Positions 52,077 to 63,339 are shown, counted from the first letter of the stretch. The stretch: 64,000 nt of DNA from Pectobacterium wasabiae CFBP 3304 (GCF_001742185.1 NZ_CP015750.1:1488001-1552000); one strand, 5' to 3'. A program made the numbers and translations. The notes: a model not told the origin generated them from the sequence alone.

Positions 52077-53747
52077 ATGCAGCGTATAAAAAAAATGAAA
52101 CTGGGTACTCAGGTCGGTTCGGGTTTTGCCATTGTTATTATTATCGGCCTATTCGTGGCCATCTTCGGCAGAATGCATCTGATTGGCCTCGGTAATACCA
52201 CTGACAATCTTGCCAGGCACCATCTTGCCAACCTCATCGTACTACAAGAGTTGAAAGATAATCTGAACGTCACGATCAAAGCTACGTTGCGCATGCTTAT
52301 CACAACGGAAAAAACGGTTCTGGAGGACAATCAAAAACTGATTGAAACCACGAGCGCCAAAAACGCAAAGCTCGTCACTCAACTGGAAGAGAATTTACAG
52401 GCCAAAGAGGTTCGCAATATGCTGGGTGAGCTTCAGCAAAACCGTACTGAATTTGCCACCGTGGGCCGTCAATCCGTCGCCCTGTCGCTCAACAATAAAC
52501 AGGCCGAGTCCATCGAGTTAGTCAGGACCCAGCTTGAGCCGATACAAACCAAACTTTTCAACAACCTGAACACCATGATTCAGTTGCAGAAAGACTACAC
52601 CACGCAAACGGCCACCAAAGCGATTGAAGAGTCTTACTATGATGGCAATTCACTGCTGATACTGGCTGGCATCGCGTCATTGATTGGTGTGTGCATCGCC
52701 TGGCTGATTACTCGCCACATCAAGAAGCAACTGGGTGGTGAACCCGCTTATGCCACGCTGGTCACACAGGAAATCGCCCAGGGTAATCTCGCCATACCGA
52801 TTGATCTGGTGGCAGGCGACACGACCAGCCTGTTGTCCTCCATGAACCACATGCGCAAAAGCCTGAGTGGAATTGTTGAACAGGTGCGTGAAAGCAGTGA
52901 ATCCATCGCGACCGGCTCCAGCCAAATCGCTGCAGGCAGCACCGATCTCAGCCAGCGTACGGAAGAGCAAGCAGCCAACCTGCAACAAACCGCTGCCTCA
53001 ATGGAAGAGATGAGCCAAACGGTACGCCAGAACTCGGATACGGTGCGTAACGCAGCTCAACTGGCGCAGGCCGCCAGCAATACCGCGGCTAAAGGTGGTG
53101 AAGCCGTCAACAATATCGTTATCACTATGAAAGAAATTACTGACAGCTCGCAAAAAATTGGTGACATCATCAGCGTCATTGATGGTATCGCTTTCCAGAC
53201 CAATATTCTGGCGCTCAACGCCGCAGTAGAAGCCGCGCGCGCGGGTGAGCAAGGACGGGGTTTTGCCGTAGTCGCGGGCGAAGTGCGCTCGCTGGCACAG
53301 CGCTCCGCCACTGCTGCCAAAGAGATTAAAGAGCTGATCGGCCACAGCGTCGAGAAAGTCGAGACGGGTTCTGCTCTGGTCAGCGATGCGGGAACGACGA
53401 TCGAAGAATTAGTGCGTCAAGCCCGCCACGTTGCTGACTTGATCAACGAAATTGGCGTCACCACGCAGGAACAAGAATCCGGCGTTTCACAGATTCATGA
53501 TGCCGTTAACCAACTCGATCAGGTCACCCAGCAGAACGCTGCACTCGTTGAGCAATCTACTTCCGCTGCCGATAGCCTGAGCGATCAGGCCGCCCATCTG
53601 GTAGAGCTGATGAAAGTCTTCGTCGTTGAAGGCGGGTCGTCACAGCATGTTGCATCGCCGCTGAAAAGGCCCACCAGCGCAACGCTTTCCCTCGCGAATC
53701 CTAAAAGCAAAACGGGAAGCAGTAGCCAAAACTGGGAAACGTTTTAA
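52077..53747 (+). CDS. Methyl-accepting chemotaxis protein 2 (4HB ligand domain)
   Basis: A 556-residue chemoreceptor with TM1 ([20 protein letters not shown]), a distinct periplasmic four-helix bundle, TM2 ([20 protein letters not shown]), HAMP, the conserved MA domain and the C-terminal tether NWETF. Its ligand domain differs from receptor 1, yet the cytoplasmic half (from about [20 protein letters not shown] onward) is almost the same sequence. This suggests duplication with ligand-domain replacement or gene conversion. GAGG lies upstream of the ATG. A FliA promoter precedes it. Confidence 0.93.
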   Translation: MQRIKKMKLGTQVGSGFAIVIIIGLFVAIFGRMHLIGLGNTTDNLARHHLANLIVLQELKDNLNVTIKATLRMLITTEKTVLEDNQKLIETTSAKNAKLVTQLEENLQAKEVRNMLGELQQNRTEFATVGRQSVALSLNNKQAESIELVRTQLEPIQTKLFNNLNTMIQLQKDYTTQTATKAIEESYYDGNSLLILAGIASLIGVCIAWLITRHIKKQLGGEPAYATLVTQEIAQGNLAIPIDLVAGDTTSLLSSMNHMRKSLSGIVEQVRESSESIATGSSQIAAGSTDLSQRTEEQAANLQQTAASMEEMSQTVRQNSDTVRNAAQLAQAASNTAAKGGEAVNNIVITMKEITDSSQKIGDIISVIDGIAFQTNILALNAAVEAARAGEQGRGFAVVAGEVRSLAQRSATAAKEIKELIGHSVEKVETGSALVSDAGTTIEELVRQARHVADLINEIGVTTQEQESGVSQIHDAVNQLDQVTQQNAALVEQSTSAADSLSDQAAHLVELMKVFVVEGGSSQHVASPLKRPTSATLSLANPKSKTGSSSQNWETF

Positions 53748-53767
53748 CGATTAAGCAAAAGAGACCC

Positions 53768-53795
53768 AAAACCGCTGAGCAATCAGCGGTTTTTT
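53768..53795 (+). terminator. Terminator after chemoreceptor 2
   Basis: ACCGCTGA-GCAA-TCAGCGGT followed by TTTTT, flanked by AAA/TTT that lengthen the stem. A classical Rho-independent terminator. Confidence 0.88.
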
Positions 53796-54488
53796 ATCCC
53801 TTTTGCACCTGAACACCTCACATCGCCATTCAGTACGTTTCCACTATTGATTGAAAAAAGAGTCGCTATGCATTGAAGAAAATGGCCAACGCTTTCAATA
53901 GGAAAAAACAATTAATAAAAAATAAAAATCAGCAATTGGCTTTATACCAAGTGAAATAGAATAAATAGAAAGCAAGAGAAGCGGCGATCTGAGGTTATAA
54001 ATAACATCAAATATATGATGATAAAAACATCATATCTTTCAAAAAAAAAGAATAAATAAAAACAAATATCGTTTTAGGGATGAATAAATAAGCAAAAAAT
54101 CATAATCGCAACGTTTATTAACATGGTTGTCAATTTAACATTACACCTCCCCCCCTGTTCGCGTTGAGCATAACCCCTATCGATATTGCGGCTTTCCTTT
54201 CATCCCTCTATACTCCTGCACCATCATTTCTCCTTATATGCAAATGTTCTTCCGAACGGATTCACACTCACAGTACACCGCATTTCATCCATCATCACTT
54301 AGCGAATAACGTCACAGGAACCAGTAAGCACAGCTTACGTTTATTACCACAAGGAAACGGGCAATGAGTAAAAGGACACATAAACGCGATAGCTCTTGCA
54401 AAATCAATATGTTCTCGCAACGTTTATTTCACATTACAAACGCACCAGTTCTAACAATAGTCGTTTTCAACATATAATAAGGGACACC
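53796..54488. other. AT-rich gap before chemoreceptor 3
   Basis: About 690 bp, strongly AT-rich from 53870 to 54130, then more ordinary. I see no supported gene. The short ORFs at 54164 and the 5' extension of the receptor frame from 54396 have no ribosome site or family. The region presumably holds the receptor promoter, but no clear sigma-28 site was found. Confidence 0.45.
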
Positions 54489-56159
54489 ATGAATCTCATC
54501 AAAAATAGCAGCCTGGGTAAAATGCTAGGGACAGGCTTTACTCTGGTCATTGCCATCGGTTTCCTGGTGGCGATATTTGGTCGTATCCAGTTAGACAAAC
54601 TCGGCGAAAACATTCAAGTGTTGTCGCAAGTCCGTATCGCCAACCTCCTGATGATGGAAGAGTTCAAAGACAACATTAACACCAATGCGATTGCTGTCAG
54701 AAATCTGGTATTGCTGGAAGACGAGAGGCAAATGCAGGAAGAGAAAGCGCGTATTGAGGAGATGATCTCTCGTAATAACACGTTACTAGCAAAAATAGAC
54801 GATGCCACTGTCGATAAGCATGCCAATGAACTGGTCGAAATACTGGAGCAAGTACGCCCAGCTTACAGCGACGTCATGAAAGAGGCCATCACGCTGGCGA
54901 TGACAGGCAAGAATAACGAAGCGCGTGACCTGTTATTAACCGACGTAAAAGCCAAGCAGAATTCTGTCTTTAATGCCTTGAATGACATGGTTAATTGGCA
55001 AGAGAAACTCACGGTTGAAATCGCCGATCAATCTTTAAAAAATGCGAATAATGCAGGTACGCTGATGGTCATCATCGCCCTGCTTTCCGTCGTGCTGGGT
55101 ATACTGATTTCATGGTGGATCACGCGGACCATTAAACGCCAGCTCGGGGGGGAACCGGCCTACACGCTGGAAGTGACGCGTCAGGTCGCACAAGGGAATC
55201 TGGCCGTTGCGATTGAACTACGCGACGGAGACACCACCAGCGTACTGGCGTCGATAGAAGACATGCGTCAAAACCTGAGCAACCTCGTCGGTCAGGTGCA
55301 TCAGAGCAGCGAATCGATCGCCACGGGTGCGACGCAGATTGCGATGGGTAATACCGATCTGAGCCAGCGCACGGAGGAACAGGCCGCGAATCTTCAAGAA
55401 ACCGCTGCCTCAATGGAACAAATGAATACCACCGTGAAACAGAATGCGGCGACCGTGCGCACCGCAACGGAGTTAGCCCACTCTGCCAGCACCACGGCGC
55501 AGAAAGGCGGCGATGCCGTCAATAACGTTGTACGGACGATGGAAGATATCACCGCCAGTTCGCGTAAAATCGGCGATATTATCGGCGTGATAGACGGGAT
55601 TGCTTTCCAGACCAACATCTTGGCACTGAATGCCGCCGTGGAAGCGGCCAGAGCCGGTGAGCAAGGTCGTGGCTTCGCCGTGGTCGCAGGTGAAGTGCGC
55701 TCTCTGGCACAGCGTTCCGCTTCCGCCGCGCGTGAAATCAAAGATTTGATTAGCGTAAGCGTAGCGAATGTAGAAACGGGTGAGAAACTGGTTAACGACG
55801 CAGGCATCACCATCAAAGACATTGTCGAGAAATCTCAGCATGTTGCTAACCTGCTCAGTGAAATCGGCCTGACAACACACGAGCAGGAACAAGGCGTTGC
55901 CCAAGTGAATGATGCGGTGAATCAGCTCGATCAGGTGACGCAGCAGAATGCCGCACTGGTGGAAGAGTCAGCTTCTGCCGCTGACAGCTTGAGTGAACAG
56001 GCCAGAACGCTGCTGGAATTAATGGGCGTTTTCAAAATCAGCGGCGTTCAATCACCAGCACCGCGACTGACATCACCGATGAAACCGCAAGCTGCACCGA
56101 GATTGGCTCTAGCCAGCCAATCAGGTAACGCCAGCAGCGATAACTGGGAAACCTTTTAA
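54489..56159 (+). CDS. Methyl-accepting chemotaxis protein 3 (4HB ligand domain)
   Basis: A 556-residue receptor, start MNLIKNSSLGKMLGTGFTLV with AAGGGA upstream; 31 codons further upstream are open but unsupported. It has TM1, a periplasmic four-helix bundle, TM2 (LMVIIALLSVVLGILISWWI), HAMP, an MA domain with [20 protein letters not shown], and the NWETF tether. It is more divergent in the signalling domain than receptors 1 and 2 are from each other (for example ASMEQMNTTVKQNAATVRTA). Confidence 0.93.
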   Translation: MNLIKNSSLGKMLGTGFTLVIAIGFLVAIFGRIQLDKLGENIQVLSQVRIANLLMMEEFKDNINTNAIAVRNLVLLEDERQMQEEKARIEEMISRNNTLLAKIDDATVDKHANELVEILEQVRPAYSDVMKEAITLAMTGKNNEARDLLLTDVKAKQNSVFNALNDMVNWQEKLTVEIADQSLKNANNAGTLMVIIALLSVVLGILISWWITRTIKRQLGGEPAYTLEVTRQVAQGNLAVAIELRDGDTTSVLASIEDMRQNLSNLVGQVHQSSESIATGATQIAMGNTDLSQRTEEQAANLQETAASMEQMNTTVKQNAATVRTATELAHSASTTAQKGGDAVNNVVRTMEDITASSRKIGDIIGVIDGIAFQTNILALNAAVEAARAGEQGRGFAVVAGEVRSLAQRSASAAREIKDLISVSVANVETGEKLVNDAGITIKDIVEKSQHVANLLSEIGLTTHEQEQGVAQVNDAVNQLDQVTQQNAALVEESASAADSLSEQARTLLELMGVFKISGVQSPAPRLTSPMKPQAAPRLALASQSGNASSDNWETF

Positions 56160-56204
56160 GCGTAGAATCGATTAACGCTAAAAAAGACGATTAATACTAA
56201 AAAA

Positions 56205-56228
56205 GCCGCTGAAATATCAGCGGCTTTT
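56205..56228. terminator. Bidirectional terminator between chemoreceptor 3 and the aminotransferase gene
   Basis: GCCGCTGA-AATA-TCAGCGGC followed by TTTT on the plus strand and by TTTTTT on the minus strand. It serves both convergent genes. Confidence 0.88.
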
Positions 56229-56257
56229 CACATCAACAGATTACCTGCTATCAACAA

Positions 56258-57448
56258 TTACAGCGCCCGGCGCAGCCGCGCCACCGCTTCATGCATTTGC
56301 TCATCCGTTGCCGTTGCAAAGGACAGTCGCAGCGTTGAGTAATCGATATTATCTGGAAAGAAGAACTCGCCCGGCACGAAGACAACCCCCTGTTCCAGCG
56401 TCTTCTTCAGCCATTCCGTGGTGTTGACATCGTCCTGACGGAACTTCGCCCACAGGAACATCCCACCTTTCGGCTGGTTGAAGGTGATCACATCACCCAG
56501 TTCTTTCTCGATAAGCTGTGCCAGCAGTTCGCCTTTATGCTTATAGGCATGGCGAATTTTTTCGATCTGCGTATCCAAACGGCCCAGCCCCAGATAGCAT
56601 TCCGCGACGGTCTGCGACAGCGCGCTGGCGTGCAAATCGGCAGCCTGCTTGATAATTGCTACCTTGTGCAACAGCCAATCCGGCAGAATCGCCCAACCAA
56701 GACGCAGACCCGGAGCCAACACTTTCGAGAACGTGGAGGTATACAGTACGTATTCCGTGCTGCCCAGCTTATCCTGCGCCAGTTGGAACAGCGTCGGGTT
56801 GCGCTCTTCGGTGAAACGCAATTCGCCATACGGATCGTCTTCGATAATGACAAAACCGTAGCGCTCCGCCAGTTGAACCAATTGCAGGCGACGTTCATAA
56901 CTCAGCGTCACGCCGCTCGGGTTACCGAAGTTCGGAACAATATAGACGCCCTTGATGCGCTGTTTCTTCAGCAGCGCCTCCAGCTCATCAACCACCATGC
57001 CGTCGGCATCGGATGACACCGACATCACATTCGCCTGCGCCAGTTCCAGCGTTTGCAGCGCCGCCAGGTAAGTCGGGCGTTCAACGACGAACACATCGCC
57101 GGGATCGATCATCGCACGCATAATCAGGTCCAGTGCCTGCTGTGAACCTGCCGTCACAACGATATCGTCGCCGCGTGTTTTTACGCCGCGCACCGCACAC
57201 AGATCGGCAATGCGATCGCGCAGTACGCCGCTGCCTTCGGTTAAGCCGTACTGGAATGCCGTTTTCGGCTGTTCGGTAATCGCTAACTGCGTGGCCTGAT
57301 TTAACCCTTCGAAATCAAACAATGCATCTGATGGGATCCCGCCAGCCAGCGAGATAATGTTTTCCATCTTGCTGTGTTTCAGCAGTTCACGGATGGCGGA
57401 ACTTTTTAACCGGGCGATGCGGTGCGCTAACAACCCTTCAATGGCCAT
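56258..57448 (-). CDS. PLP-dependent class I/II aminotransferase (2-aminoadipate/aromatic type)
   Basis: A 396-residue fold-type I aminotransferase without a MocR DNA-binding domain. Landmarks are NIISLAGGIPSDALFDFEGL, FQYGLTEGSGVLRDRIADLC, VTAGSQQALDLIMRAMIDPG, YIVPNFGNPSGVTLSYERRL and IIEDDPYGELRF. The Schiff-base Lys is in YTSTFSKVLAPGLRLGW, and the C-terminal Arg motif in STLRLSFATA. Such enzymes act on 2-aminoadipate, branched-chain or aromatic amino acids. Its position beside livKHMGF suggests a role in branched-chain amino acid metabolism, but it ends in its own terminator. Confidence 0.88.
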   Translation of the reverse strand: MAIEGLLAHRIARLKSSAIRELLKHSKMENIISLAGGIPSDALFDFEGLNQATQLAITEQPKTAFQYGLTEGSGVLRDRIADLCAVRGVKTRGDDIVVTAGSQQALDLIMRAMIDPGDVFVVERPTYLAALQTLELAQANVMSVSSDADGMVVDELEALLKKQRIKGVYIVPNFGNPSGVTLSYERRLQLVQLAERYGFVIIEDDPYGELRFTEERNPTLFQLAQDKLGSTEYVLYTSTFSKVLAPGLRLGWAILPDWLLHKVAIIKQAADLHASALSQTVAECYLGLGRLDTQIEKIRHAYKHKGELLAQLIEKELGDVITFNQPKGGMFLWAKFRQDDVNTTEWLKKTLEQGVVFVPGEFFFPDNIDYSTLRLSFATATDEQMHEAVARLRRAL

Positions 57449-57511
57449 GTCTTCTTAACCCTTCTACGAAACAGGCCGGTAAACCGGCCCGATATCGACT
57501 ATTTATTAACA

Positions 57512-58213
57512 TTATCCGCCTAGATAGGCCGAACGTACCGCTTCATTAGCTAACAATGCCGCACCGGTATCTTCCAATACGATATGGCCATTTTCAAGTA
57601 CATAACCCCGGTCAGCCAGTTTCAGCGCCTGATTGGCATTTTGCTCCACCAGGAAGATGGTCATGCCTTCTTCGCGCAATTGTTGGATCGTATCAAAAAT
57701 TTGCAGAATGATAATCGGTGCCAGCCCCAGCGATGGCTCATCCAGCAGCAGTAAACGCGGCTGGCTCATCAGCGCACGGCCAATCGCCAGCATCTGCTGC
57801 TCACCGCCGGACATAGTGCCAGAACGCTGGGCGCGTCGCTCATACAGGCGCGGGAACAGATCGTAGACGCGCGCAATGCGCTCCTGATACTGATCGCGCT
57901 CGGCAAAGAACCCACCCATCGCCAGATTTTCTTCTACCGTCATGCGGGAAAAGACGCGACGACCTTCCGGCACAATCGCGATCGCTTCGCGCATAATCTG
58001 CGCCGTCTGCCAGTGTGTGATGTCCTTACCGTCAAACGTAATCGAACCTTCCGTTGCGCGTGGATCGCCGCACAGCGTGCCCAGCAACGTGGTTTTACCG
58101 GCGCCGTTAGCGCCGATCAACGTGACAATCTCGCCCTGATTAATATGCAGGCTAACCTGATGCAGCGCCTGAATCTTTCCGTAGTGGGCAGAAACCTGAT
58201 GTAATGACAGCAT
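57512..58213 (-). CDS. livF: Branched-chain amino acid ABC transporter ATPase LivF
   Basis: A 233-residue ATPase with Walker A GANGAGKTTLLGTLCG, signature TMSGGEQQMLAIGRALM, Walker B LLLLDEPSLGLAPI and switch FLVEQNANQALKLADRGYVL. It starts 5 bp after the livG stop. LivF pairs with LivG to drive uptake. Confidence 0.95.
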   Translation of the reverse strand: MLSLHQVSAHYGKIQALHQVSLHINQGEIVTLIGANGAGKTTLLGTLCGDPRATEGSITFDGKDITHWQTAQIMREAIAIVPEGRRVFSRMTVEENLAMGGFFAERDQYQERIARVYDLFPRLYERRAQRSGTMSGGEQQMLAIGRALMSQPRLLLLDEPSLGLAPIIILQIFDTIQQLREEGMTIFLVEQNANQALKLADRGYVLENGHIVLEDTGAALLANEAVRSAYLGG

Positions 58214-58218
58214 AAACG

Positions 58219-58989
58219 TTATCCTTCACCCAAATACGCACGGATGACATCCGGGTTGTTACGAATTTCAGCCGGGGTGCCTTGTGCCAGCGGCGTTCCC
58301 TGATTGACGACATAAATCCGGTCGGAAATCCCCATGACCAGCTTCATATCATGTTCAATCAACAGAACAGATACCTGATGGCTATCGCGCAGCTCCACAA
58401 TTAGCTGATTTAACTCGTCAGTTTCTTTCGGGTTCAGACCCGCGGCGGGTTCATCGAGCATCAACAGCTCAGGCCGCGTCACCATACAGCGGGCAATTTC
58501 CAGACGACGCTGATCGCCGTAAGCCAGATTCCCCGCCTGACGGTTCGCTAAATCCAGCAGGCCGATACGTTCCAGCCACACGGCCGCACGCTCTTGCGCA
58601 TCCGCTTCGGCACGACGAAAACTCGGTGTTTTCAACAGCCCGGCAAACACGCCGCTTTTCAGATGCTGGTGCTGCGCAACCAGCAGGTTCTCGATCACCG
58701 ACATTTCACGGAACAAACGAACGTGCTGGAACGTGCGCACCACGCCCATGCGGGCAATAGCCTGTCCAGGTAACCCTTCCAGATGGCGATCGCGCAGCAT
58801 GATGGTGCCGCCGCTTGGGCGATAAAACCCGGTCAGGCAGTTAAAGACCGTGGTTTTCCCCGCGCCGTTCGGACCGATCAGAGAAACGATTTCGCCCGCA
58901 TGAATATCCATTTCAACATTGTTGACCGCCAGCAGGCCGCCAAAACGCATCATCAGACCTCTGACTGATAATAGTGGCTGCGTGCTCAT
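58219..58989 (-). CDS. livG: Branched-chain amino acid ABC transporter ATPase LivG
   Basis: A 256-residue ATPase with Walker [19 protein letters not shown], signature [17 protein letters not shown], Walker [14 protein letters not shown] and switch [19 protein letters not shown]. The start overlaps the livM stop by 4 bp. Confidence 0.95.
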   Translation of the reverse strand: MSTQPLLSVRGLMMRFGGLLAVNNVEMDIHAGEIVSLIGPNGAGKTTVFNCLTGFYRPSGGTIMLRDRHLEGLPGQAIARMGVVRTFQHVRLFREMSVIENLLVAQHQHLKSGVFAGLLKTPSFRRAEADAQERAAVWLERIGLLDLANRQAGNLAYGDQRRLEIARCMVTRPELLMLDEPAAGLNPKETDELNQLIVELRDSHQVSVLLIEHDMKLVMGISDRIYVVNQGTPLAQGTPAEIRNNPDVIRAYLGEG

Positions 58990-60260
58990 GCTTGCTCTTC
59001 CTTCTTCGCGACTTTCAACTTCATCTCAGGACGCGTCATCGGCAGCAAGCCTTGCGGACGCCAAATCATCATCAGAACCATCAATGCACCCAGCAACAGC
59101 ATGCTGTATTCATTCAGGTCACGCATCAGTTCGCGGGACACCACCAGCAGGATAGCAGCGAGAATGACCGCAAACTGCGAGCCCATGCCGCCCAGCACAA
59201 CGATGGCCAGCACAAAGGCCGACTCAGCAAACGTGAACGATTCCGGGCTGACAAAGCCTTGGCGCGCGGCAAACAGCGTACCCGCGAACCCAGCGAATGC
59301 GGCGCTGATGGTAAAGGCGGTCAGTTTGATGCGCGTTGGGCTCAGCCCCAGAGAACGACAGGCGATTTCATCATCGCGTAGCGCTTCCCAGGCGCGTCCC
59401 AACGGCATCCGCAGCAGGCGGTTAATCACAAACAGGGTTAATATGACCAACAGCAGCGCGACCAGATACAGGAAGATAATGCGGTCGCTGGGGTCATATT
59501 GCAGGCCAAAGAAATTGTGGAACGTATCCCAACCACCATCGCGCGCGCTACGGCCGAACTCCAGACCCAAGAAGGTCGGTTTAGGGATCTGGCTGATGCC
59601 GTTCGGACCACCGGTAATTTCGGTATTGTTCAGCAACAGGATACGGACAATCTCGCCGAACCCAAGCGTCACAATCGCCAGATAGTCACCGCGCAGCCGC
59701 AGCACAGGGAACCCCAGCAGGAAGCCAGACAGCGCCGCCGCCATGCCTGCCAACGGCAAACTTTCCCAGAAGCTCAATCCGTAATAGTGGTTCAGCAGTG
59801 CATAGGTATACGCGCCAATGGCGTAAAACCCGCCGTAGCCCAACACCAGCAGACCGGACAGACCCACTACGATGTTCAAGCCCAGACCCAGCATCACGTA
59901 AATCAGTGTGAGAGTGGCAATATCCACCGTACCGCGCGAGACCAAAAACGGCCAGGCAATAGCGGCGATAATCAACGCGGCAGCCAATACCTTCTGCCGT
60001 GGCGTACTGCCATCAAAACTGGGCAACACCAGCGACGGTGCGGAAAATTTCTTGATGCTTTGCTGGAAGAACGGGCGGATCAACTGAAAGAAGAACACCA
60101 CGATGCAGCCCGTACCAATCCAGTACCAGCGAACCTCATCAGCACCGCGCACTACCAGTTTGGTGCCATCCAGCGCCAGTTGCATACCCATTAAAAACGA
60201 GGCAAGCACCAGCAGCATGAACGCGGAAACCAACGCATTAAACAGGTTGAGCTGTTTCAT
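58986..60260 (-). CDS. livM: Branched-chain amino acid ABC transporter permease LivM
   Basis: A 424-residue permease: an N-terminal extension with two helices ([20 protein letters not shown]) and a core with [40 protein letters not shown] and the coupling loop [18 protein letters not shown]. The length matches E. coli LivM. It overlaps livH and livG by 4 bp each. Confidence 0.95.
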   Translation of the reverse strand: MKQLNLFNALVSAFMLLVLASFLMGMQLALDGTKLVVRGADEVRWYWIGTGCIVVFFFQLIRPFFQQSIKKFSAPSLVLPSFDGSTPRQKVLAAALIIAAIAWPFLVSRGTVDIATLTLIYVMLGLGLNIVVGLSGLLVLGYGGFYAIGAYTYALLNHYYGLSFWESLPLAGMAAALSGFLLGFPVLRLRGDYLAIVTLGFGEIVRILLLNNTEITGGPNGISQIPKPTFLGLEFGRSARDGGWDTFHNFFGLQYDPSDRIIFLYLVALLLVILTLFVINRLLRMPLGRAWEALRDDEIACRSLGLSPTRIKLTAFTISAAFAGFAGTLFAARQGFVSPESFTFAESAFVLAIVVLGGMGSQFAVILAAILLVVSRELMRDLNEYSMLLLGALMVLMMIWRPQGLLPMTRPEMKLKVAKKEEQA

Positions 60261-61183
60261 ACCTTCTCAACCTCCGGGCGACCCAGAATACCGGTTGGCA
60301 TCACCAGCAGCACCACAATCAGCAGCGCAAATGACACCGCATCTTTGTATTCCGTGCTCAGGTAAGCGGACGTCAGCGCTTCGGCTACACCTAAAATCAG
60401 CCCGCCGATCATCGCGCCAGGGATACTACCAATCCCACCCAGTACCGCGGCCGTAAAGGCTTTCATCCCGGCCATGAAGCCAATATAGGGATTGATGACG
60501 CCGTAAAATTGTCCCAGCAACACACCGGCAACGGCGGCCATTAGCGCGCCAATGACGAAGGTCAGAGAGATAACGCGATCGGTGCTGATACCCAACAGGC
60601 TAGCCATTTTCAAGTCTTCCGCGCAGGCGCGACAGGCGCGTCCCATACGGGAATAGCGAATAAATAGCGTCAGCGCCAGCATGGCGAGGAACGTAACAAT
60701 CCAAATGGTCAACTGCATGGTGCTAATGGTGGCGGTAAAGCCATTGCTTTCACCCAGCACCCACTGGCCAGTCACCAGACTCGGCAGCGCAACATCACGT
60801 GAGCCCTGATTCAGGCTGACGTAGTTTTGCAGGAAAATTGACATCCCGATGGCAGAAATCAGTGCAATCAGACGCTTTGACGTTCGCACGGGACGGTAGG
60901 CCACCCGTTCGATACTCCAGCCATAAGCGCTGGAAATCACTACGGCGGCAATGAAGGCAACGCTAATCAGCAGCCAGCCAGTGTCGATGCCCATCATCAT
61001 CAGGGCGGCAATAACAATAAAAGAGACATAGCTACCGATCATATAAACCTCGCCGTGCGCGAAGTTAATCATGCCGATAATGCCGTAAACCATGGTGTAG
61101 CCAATGGCGATCAGCGCATAGGTGCTGCCCAACGTCAGGCCGTTGAACATCTGCTGAAGAAAGTAGAGGAACTGCTCGGACAT
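60257..61183 (-). CDS. livH: Branched-chain amino acid ABC transporter permease LivH
   Basis: A 308-residue permease starting [20 protein letters not shown], with [20 protein letters not shown], the coupling sequence [19 protein letters not shown] and [20 protein letters not shown]. Length and order are as in E. coli. Confidence 0.95.
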   Translation of the reverse strand: MSEQFLYFLQQMFNGLTLGSTYALIAIGYTMVYGIIGMINFAHGEVYMIGSYVSFIVIAALMMMGIDTGWLLISVAFIAAVVISSAYGWSIERVAYRPVRTSKRLIALISAIGMSIFLQNYVSLNQGSRDVALPSLVTGQWVLGESNGFTATISTMQLTIWIVTFLAMLALTLFIRYSRMGRACRACAEDLKMASLLGISTDRVISLTFVIGALMAAVAGVLLGQFYGVINPYIGFMAGMKAFTAAVLGGIGSIPGAMIGGLILGVAEALTSAYLSTEYKDAVSFALLIVVLLVMPTGILGRPEVEKV

Positions 61184-61201
61184 ACCTTAACCTTAAATGC
61201 C

Positions 61202-61228
61202 GCCCCCGCGCCTTGCGGCAACGGGGGC
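61202..61228 (-). terminator. Hairpin between livK and livH
   Basis: GCCCCCG-N13-CGGGGGC in the 152-bp gap after the binding-protein gene. It lacks a strong T-tract and is best read as an attenuator or 3' stabilising hairpin that favours the binding protein. Confidence 0.5.
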
Positions 61229-61335
61229 TTCGGTATTGAGGGATTAGTAGTACACACTCAGAAAGCGGAGAATGCTCTCCACGCCGAAGAGGCAGACAAC
61301 GGCATTCATCCGTTACTGCCTCCCCGGCATGATGA

Positions 61336-62448
61336 TTATTTCACTGCGCTGGAAGTACCGTCTTTGTGCCACTCAAATACGCCAAATTCAAACCCTTTCA
61401 GGTCGCCTTTTGCATCCCAGCTTAATGGCCCCATTACGGTATCCACGGAGTTTGCTTTCAGATCCGCGACCAATTTTTCTGGCTCATCGCTACCAGTACG
61501 AGTCATCGCCGTGGTCAGCGATTGCAGCGCAGCGTAGGTCGTCCAGACGAACGGACCCGTTGGGTCCAGTTTCTTGGCCTTCAGCGCATCCACAATCGGT
61601 TGGTTAGCTGGCACTTGGTCATAGCGCTTCGGCAGCGTTACCAACATACCTTCAGACGCATCGCCTGCGATGTTGGACAGCGAGGAGTTACCCACGCCTT
61701 CTGGCCCCATGAATTTGGTGGTCATGCCAGCCTGACGAGCCTGACGCAGAATCTGCCCCATTTCCGGGTAGTAGCCGCCGAAATAAACGAAATCGACGTT
61801 CTCTTTCTTCATACGTGCAATCAGCGTGGAGAAATCTTTATCACCCGCGGTCACACCTTCAAACAGCACAACATTCGCGCCGGCTTTTTTCAGGCTATCC
61901 TGAACAGAGCGGGCCAGACCTTCACCGTATTGCTGTTTGTCATGAACCACGGCGATACGCTGCGGCTTGAGTGATTCGACAATGTATTTCGCCGAGGTTG
62001 GCCCCTGATCGGAGTCCAGCCCCGTCGTGCGCAGCACCATTTTGTAGCCGCGCGTAGTCAAATCGGCGTTGGTTGCCGCAGGCGTAATCATGATCACGCC
62101 TTCTTCTTCATAGATATTAGACGCAGGCTGCGTGGAGGAGGAACACAGATGGCCAATCACATAACGGATACCGTCAGTGACGACTTTGTTCGCTACAGCA
62201 ACCGCCTGCTTAGGGTCGCACGCGTCATCATATTCAACGCCAACCAGCTTGTTACCGTTTACGCCGCCTTTTGCGTTGATGTCAGCAATGGCCTGGCGCG
62301 CGCCAATGAACTCCATATCACCATACTGCGCGACGGGACCAGACATCGCGCCAACAACCGCAACCTTAATATCGGCAGCATTAACGGCATGGCTAAACGC
62401 CACAGCCACACAACTCATCAGCAATACTTTACCTTTACTGAATTTCAT
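61336..62448 (-). CDS. livK: Branched-chain amino acid periplasmic binding protein (LivK-like)
   Basis: A 370-residue binding protein with signal peptide [24 protein letters not shown]. The mature part has [60 protein letters not shown] and [20 protein letters not shown]. Residues such as [23 protein letters not shown] and TGSDEP are nearer E. coli LivK than LivJ. The ATG at 62448 is chosen because it begins the signal peptide; the ribosome site is weak. No second binding protein gene lies before panM, although E. coli has livJ near here. Confidence 0.9.
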   Translation of the reverse strand: MKFSKGKVLLMSCVAVAFSHAVNAADIKVAVVGAMSGPVAQYGDMEFIGARQAIADINAKGGVNGNKLVGVEYDDACDPKQAVAVANKVVTDGIRYVIGHLCSSSTQPASNIYEEEGVIMITPAATNADLTTRGYKMVLRTTGLDSDQGPTSAKYIVESLKPQRIAVVHDKQQYGEGLARSVQDSLKKAGANVVLFEGVTAGDKDFSTLIARMKKENVDFVYFGGYYPEMGQILRQARQAGMTTKFMGPEGVGNSSLSNIAGDASEGMLVTLPKRYDQVPANQPIVDALKAKKLDPTGPFVWTTYAALQSLTTAMTRTGSDEPEKLVADLKANSVDTVMGPLSWDAKGDLKGFEFGVFEWHKDGTSSAVK

Positions 62449-62853
62449 TCTTTTTACCCCATCTGTCATTATGGATATTGCCGAAAACCTGACCGCCATC
62501 CGCCATAACCTGGCTATTTTCTTATAAGTAAGAAAGGCTTAGGTTATTATTAGTGATAATTTCTAATAAGGCTTTATTTTTCATATTATTAAACAGGAAT
62601 ATTATGCTGCAAATCAACTAACACTGTCAGAAACAAGCGGAGCAAACAGCACAAAACGCCAGATGCAAAAACCAGCATTTAATTTATATATAGTCAGATA
62701 TTCTACTTTATGCATTAATTGTTGATGGATTACTCGAAAAACAGAGAATGAGAAAAACATTTGCCCTATTAACCATAACGCTCAAATTACACAACTGTTC
62801 CACTACAAAACAACTACATTATTCTTCACTCACATGATGGAGTGCCGATAAAA
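62449..62853. other. Divergent regulatory region between livK and panM
   Basis: About 400 bp, AT-rich, holding both promoters. TTATTAG-N9-CTAATAA (62547-62569) is a perfect 7-bp dyad and a possible operator. In E. coli liv genes are under Lrp and leucine control, but no defined Lrp site is claimed here. No gene was seen. Confidence 0.45.
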
Positions 62854-63300
62854 ATGAAACTAACCGTTGAATGCCTCACCCGGTTCAGCCCTCAGGATAA
62901 AATTGATCTGGCGAAAATTTGGCCGCATCAAAACATTGAGTTACTCGAAGAAGGGCTCACGCTCGATCGGCGGTTGTTCACCGCTCGTTTTAACGATCGG
63001 CTATTAGGCGGAGTGCTGGTCGAGATTGAAGGGGAATATGCGGAACTGAGCGATCTGATGGTGCGAGAAGTCACGCGGCGACGTGGCGTAGGGCAATTGT
63101 TGATTGACGAAGCACGTCGTCAGCTTCCTGAAGTTAAAGAGTGGTGGCTGGCCACGGCCGATCATGCCACGATCAAAGAAGAAGTGTTGGCGCGCTTTAT
63201 GGTGTCCTGCGGCTTCTCACCCGTATCCGGCGGCTGGCGCTATATCCGCAGAAAAGAAACACCGCTGATCCTTGACGTCATCAATCCAGAGAAGCCGTAA
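62854..63300 (+). CDS. panM: PanD maturation/regulatory acetyltransferase-fold protein PanM (PanZ)
   Basis: A 148-residue GNAT-fold protein that triggers self-cleavage of pro-PanD (aspartate decarboxylase) for beta-alanine and CoA synthesis. MKLTVECLTRFSPQDKIDLA, FTARFNDRLLGGVLVEIEGE and the pyrophosphate loop VREVTRRRGVGQLLIDEA match PanZ. GFSPVSGGWRYIRRK is followed by a tail (ETPLILDVINPEKP) longer than in E. coli. The ATG at 62854 aligns with E. coli; a GTG four codons earlier is less likely. Position next to rpoH is conserved. Confidence 0.9.
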   Translation: MKLTVECLTRFSPQDKIDLAKIWPHQNIELLEEGLTLDRRLFTARFNDRLLGGVLVEIEGEYAELSDLMVREVTRRRGVGQLLIDEARRQLPEVKEWWLATADHATIKEEVLARFMVSCGFSPVSGGWRYIRRKETPLILDVINPEKP

Positions 63301-63339
63301 ACTTCTCTCGAATTCCTGACGCTCACCGCAGACACAAAC

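Noticed and set aside
54396..54488. Upstream extension of chemoreceptor 3
   Set aside because: The start at 54489 has AAGGGA and begins with a standard receptor N-terminus; the extra 31 residues have no signal or ribosome site.
57633..62527. Plus-strand ORFs opposite liv genes (for example 59499-60194)
   Set aside because: Shadows of conserved ABC transporter genes with no family resemblance.
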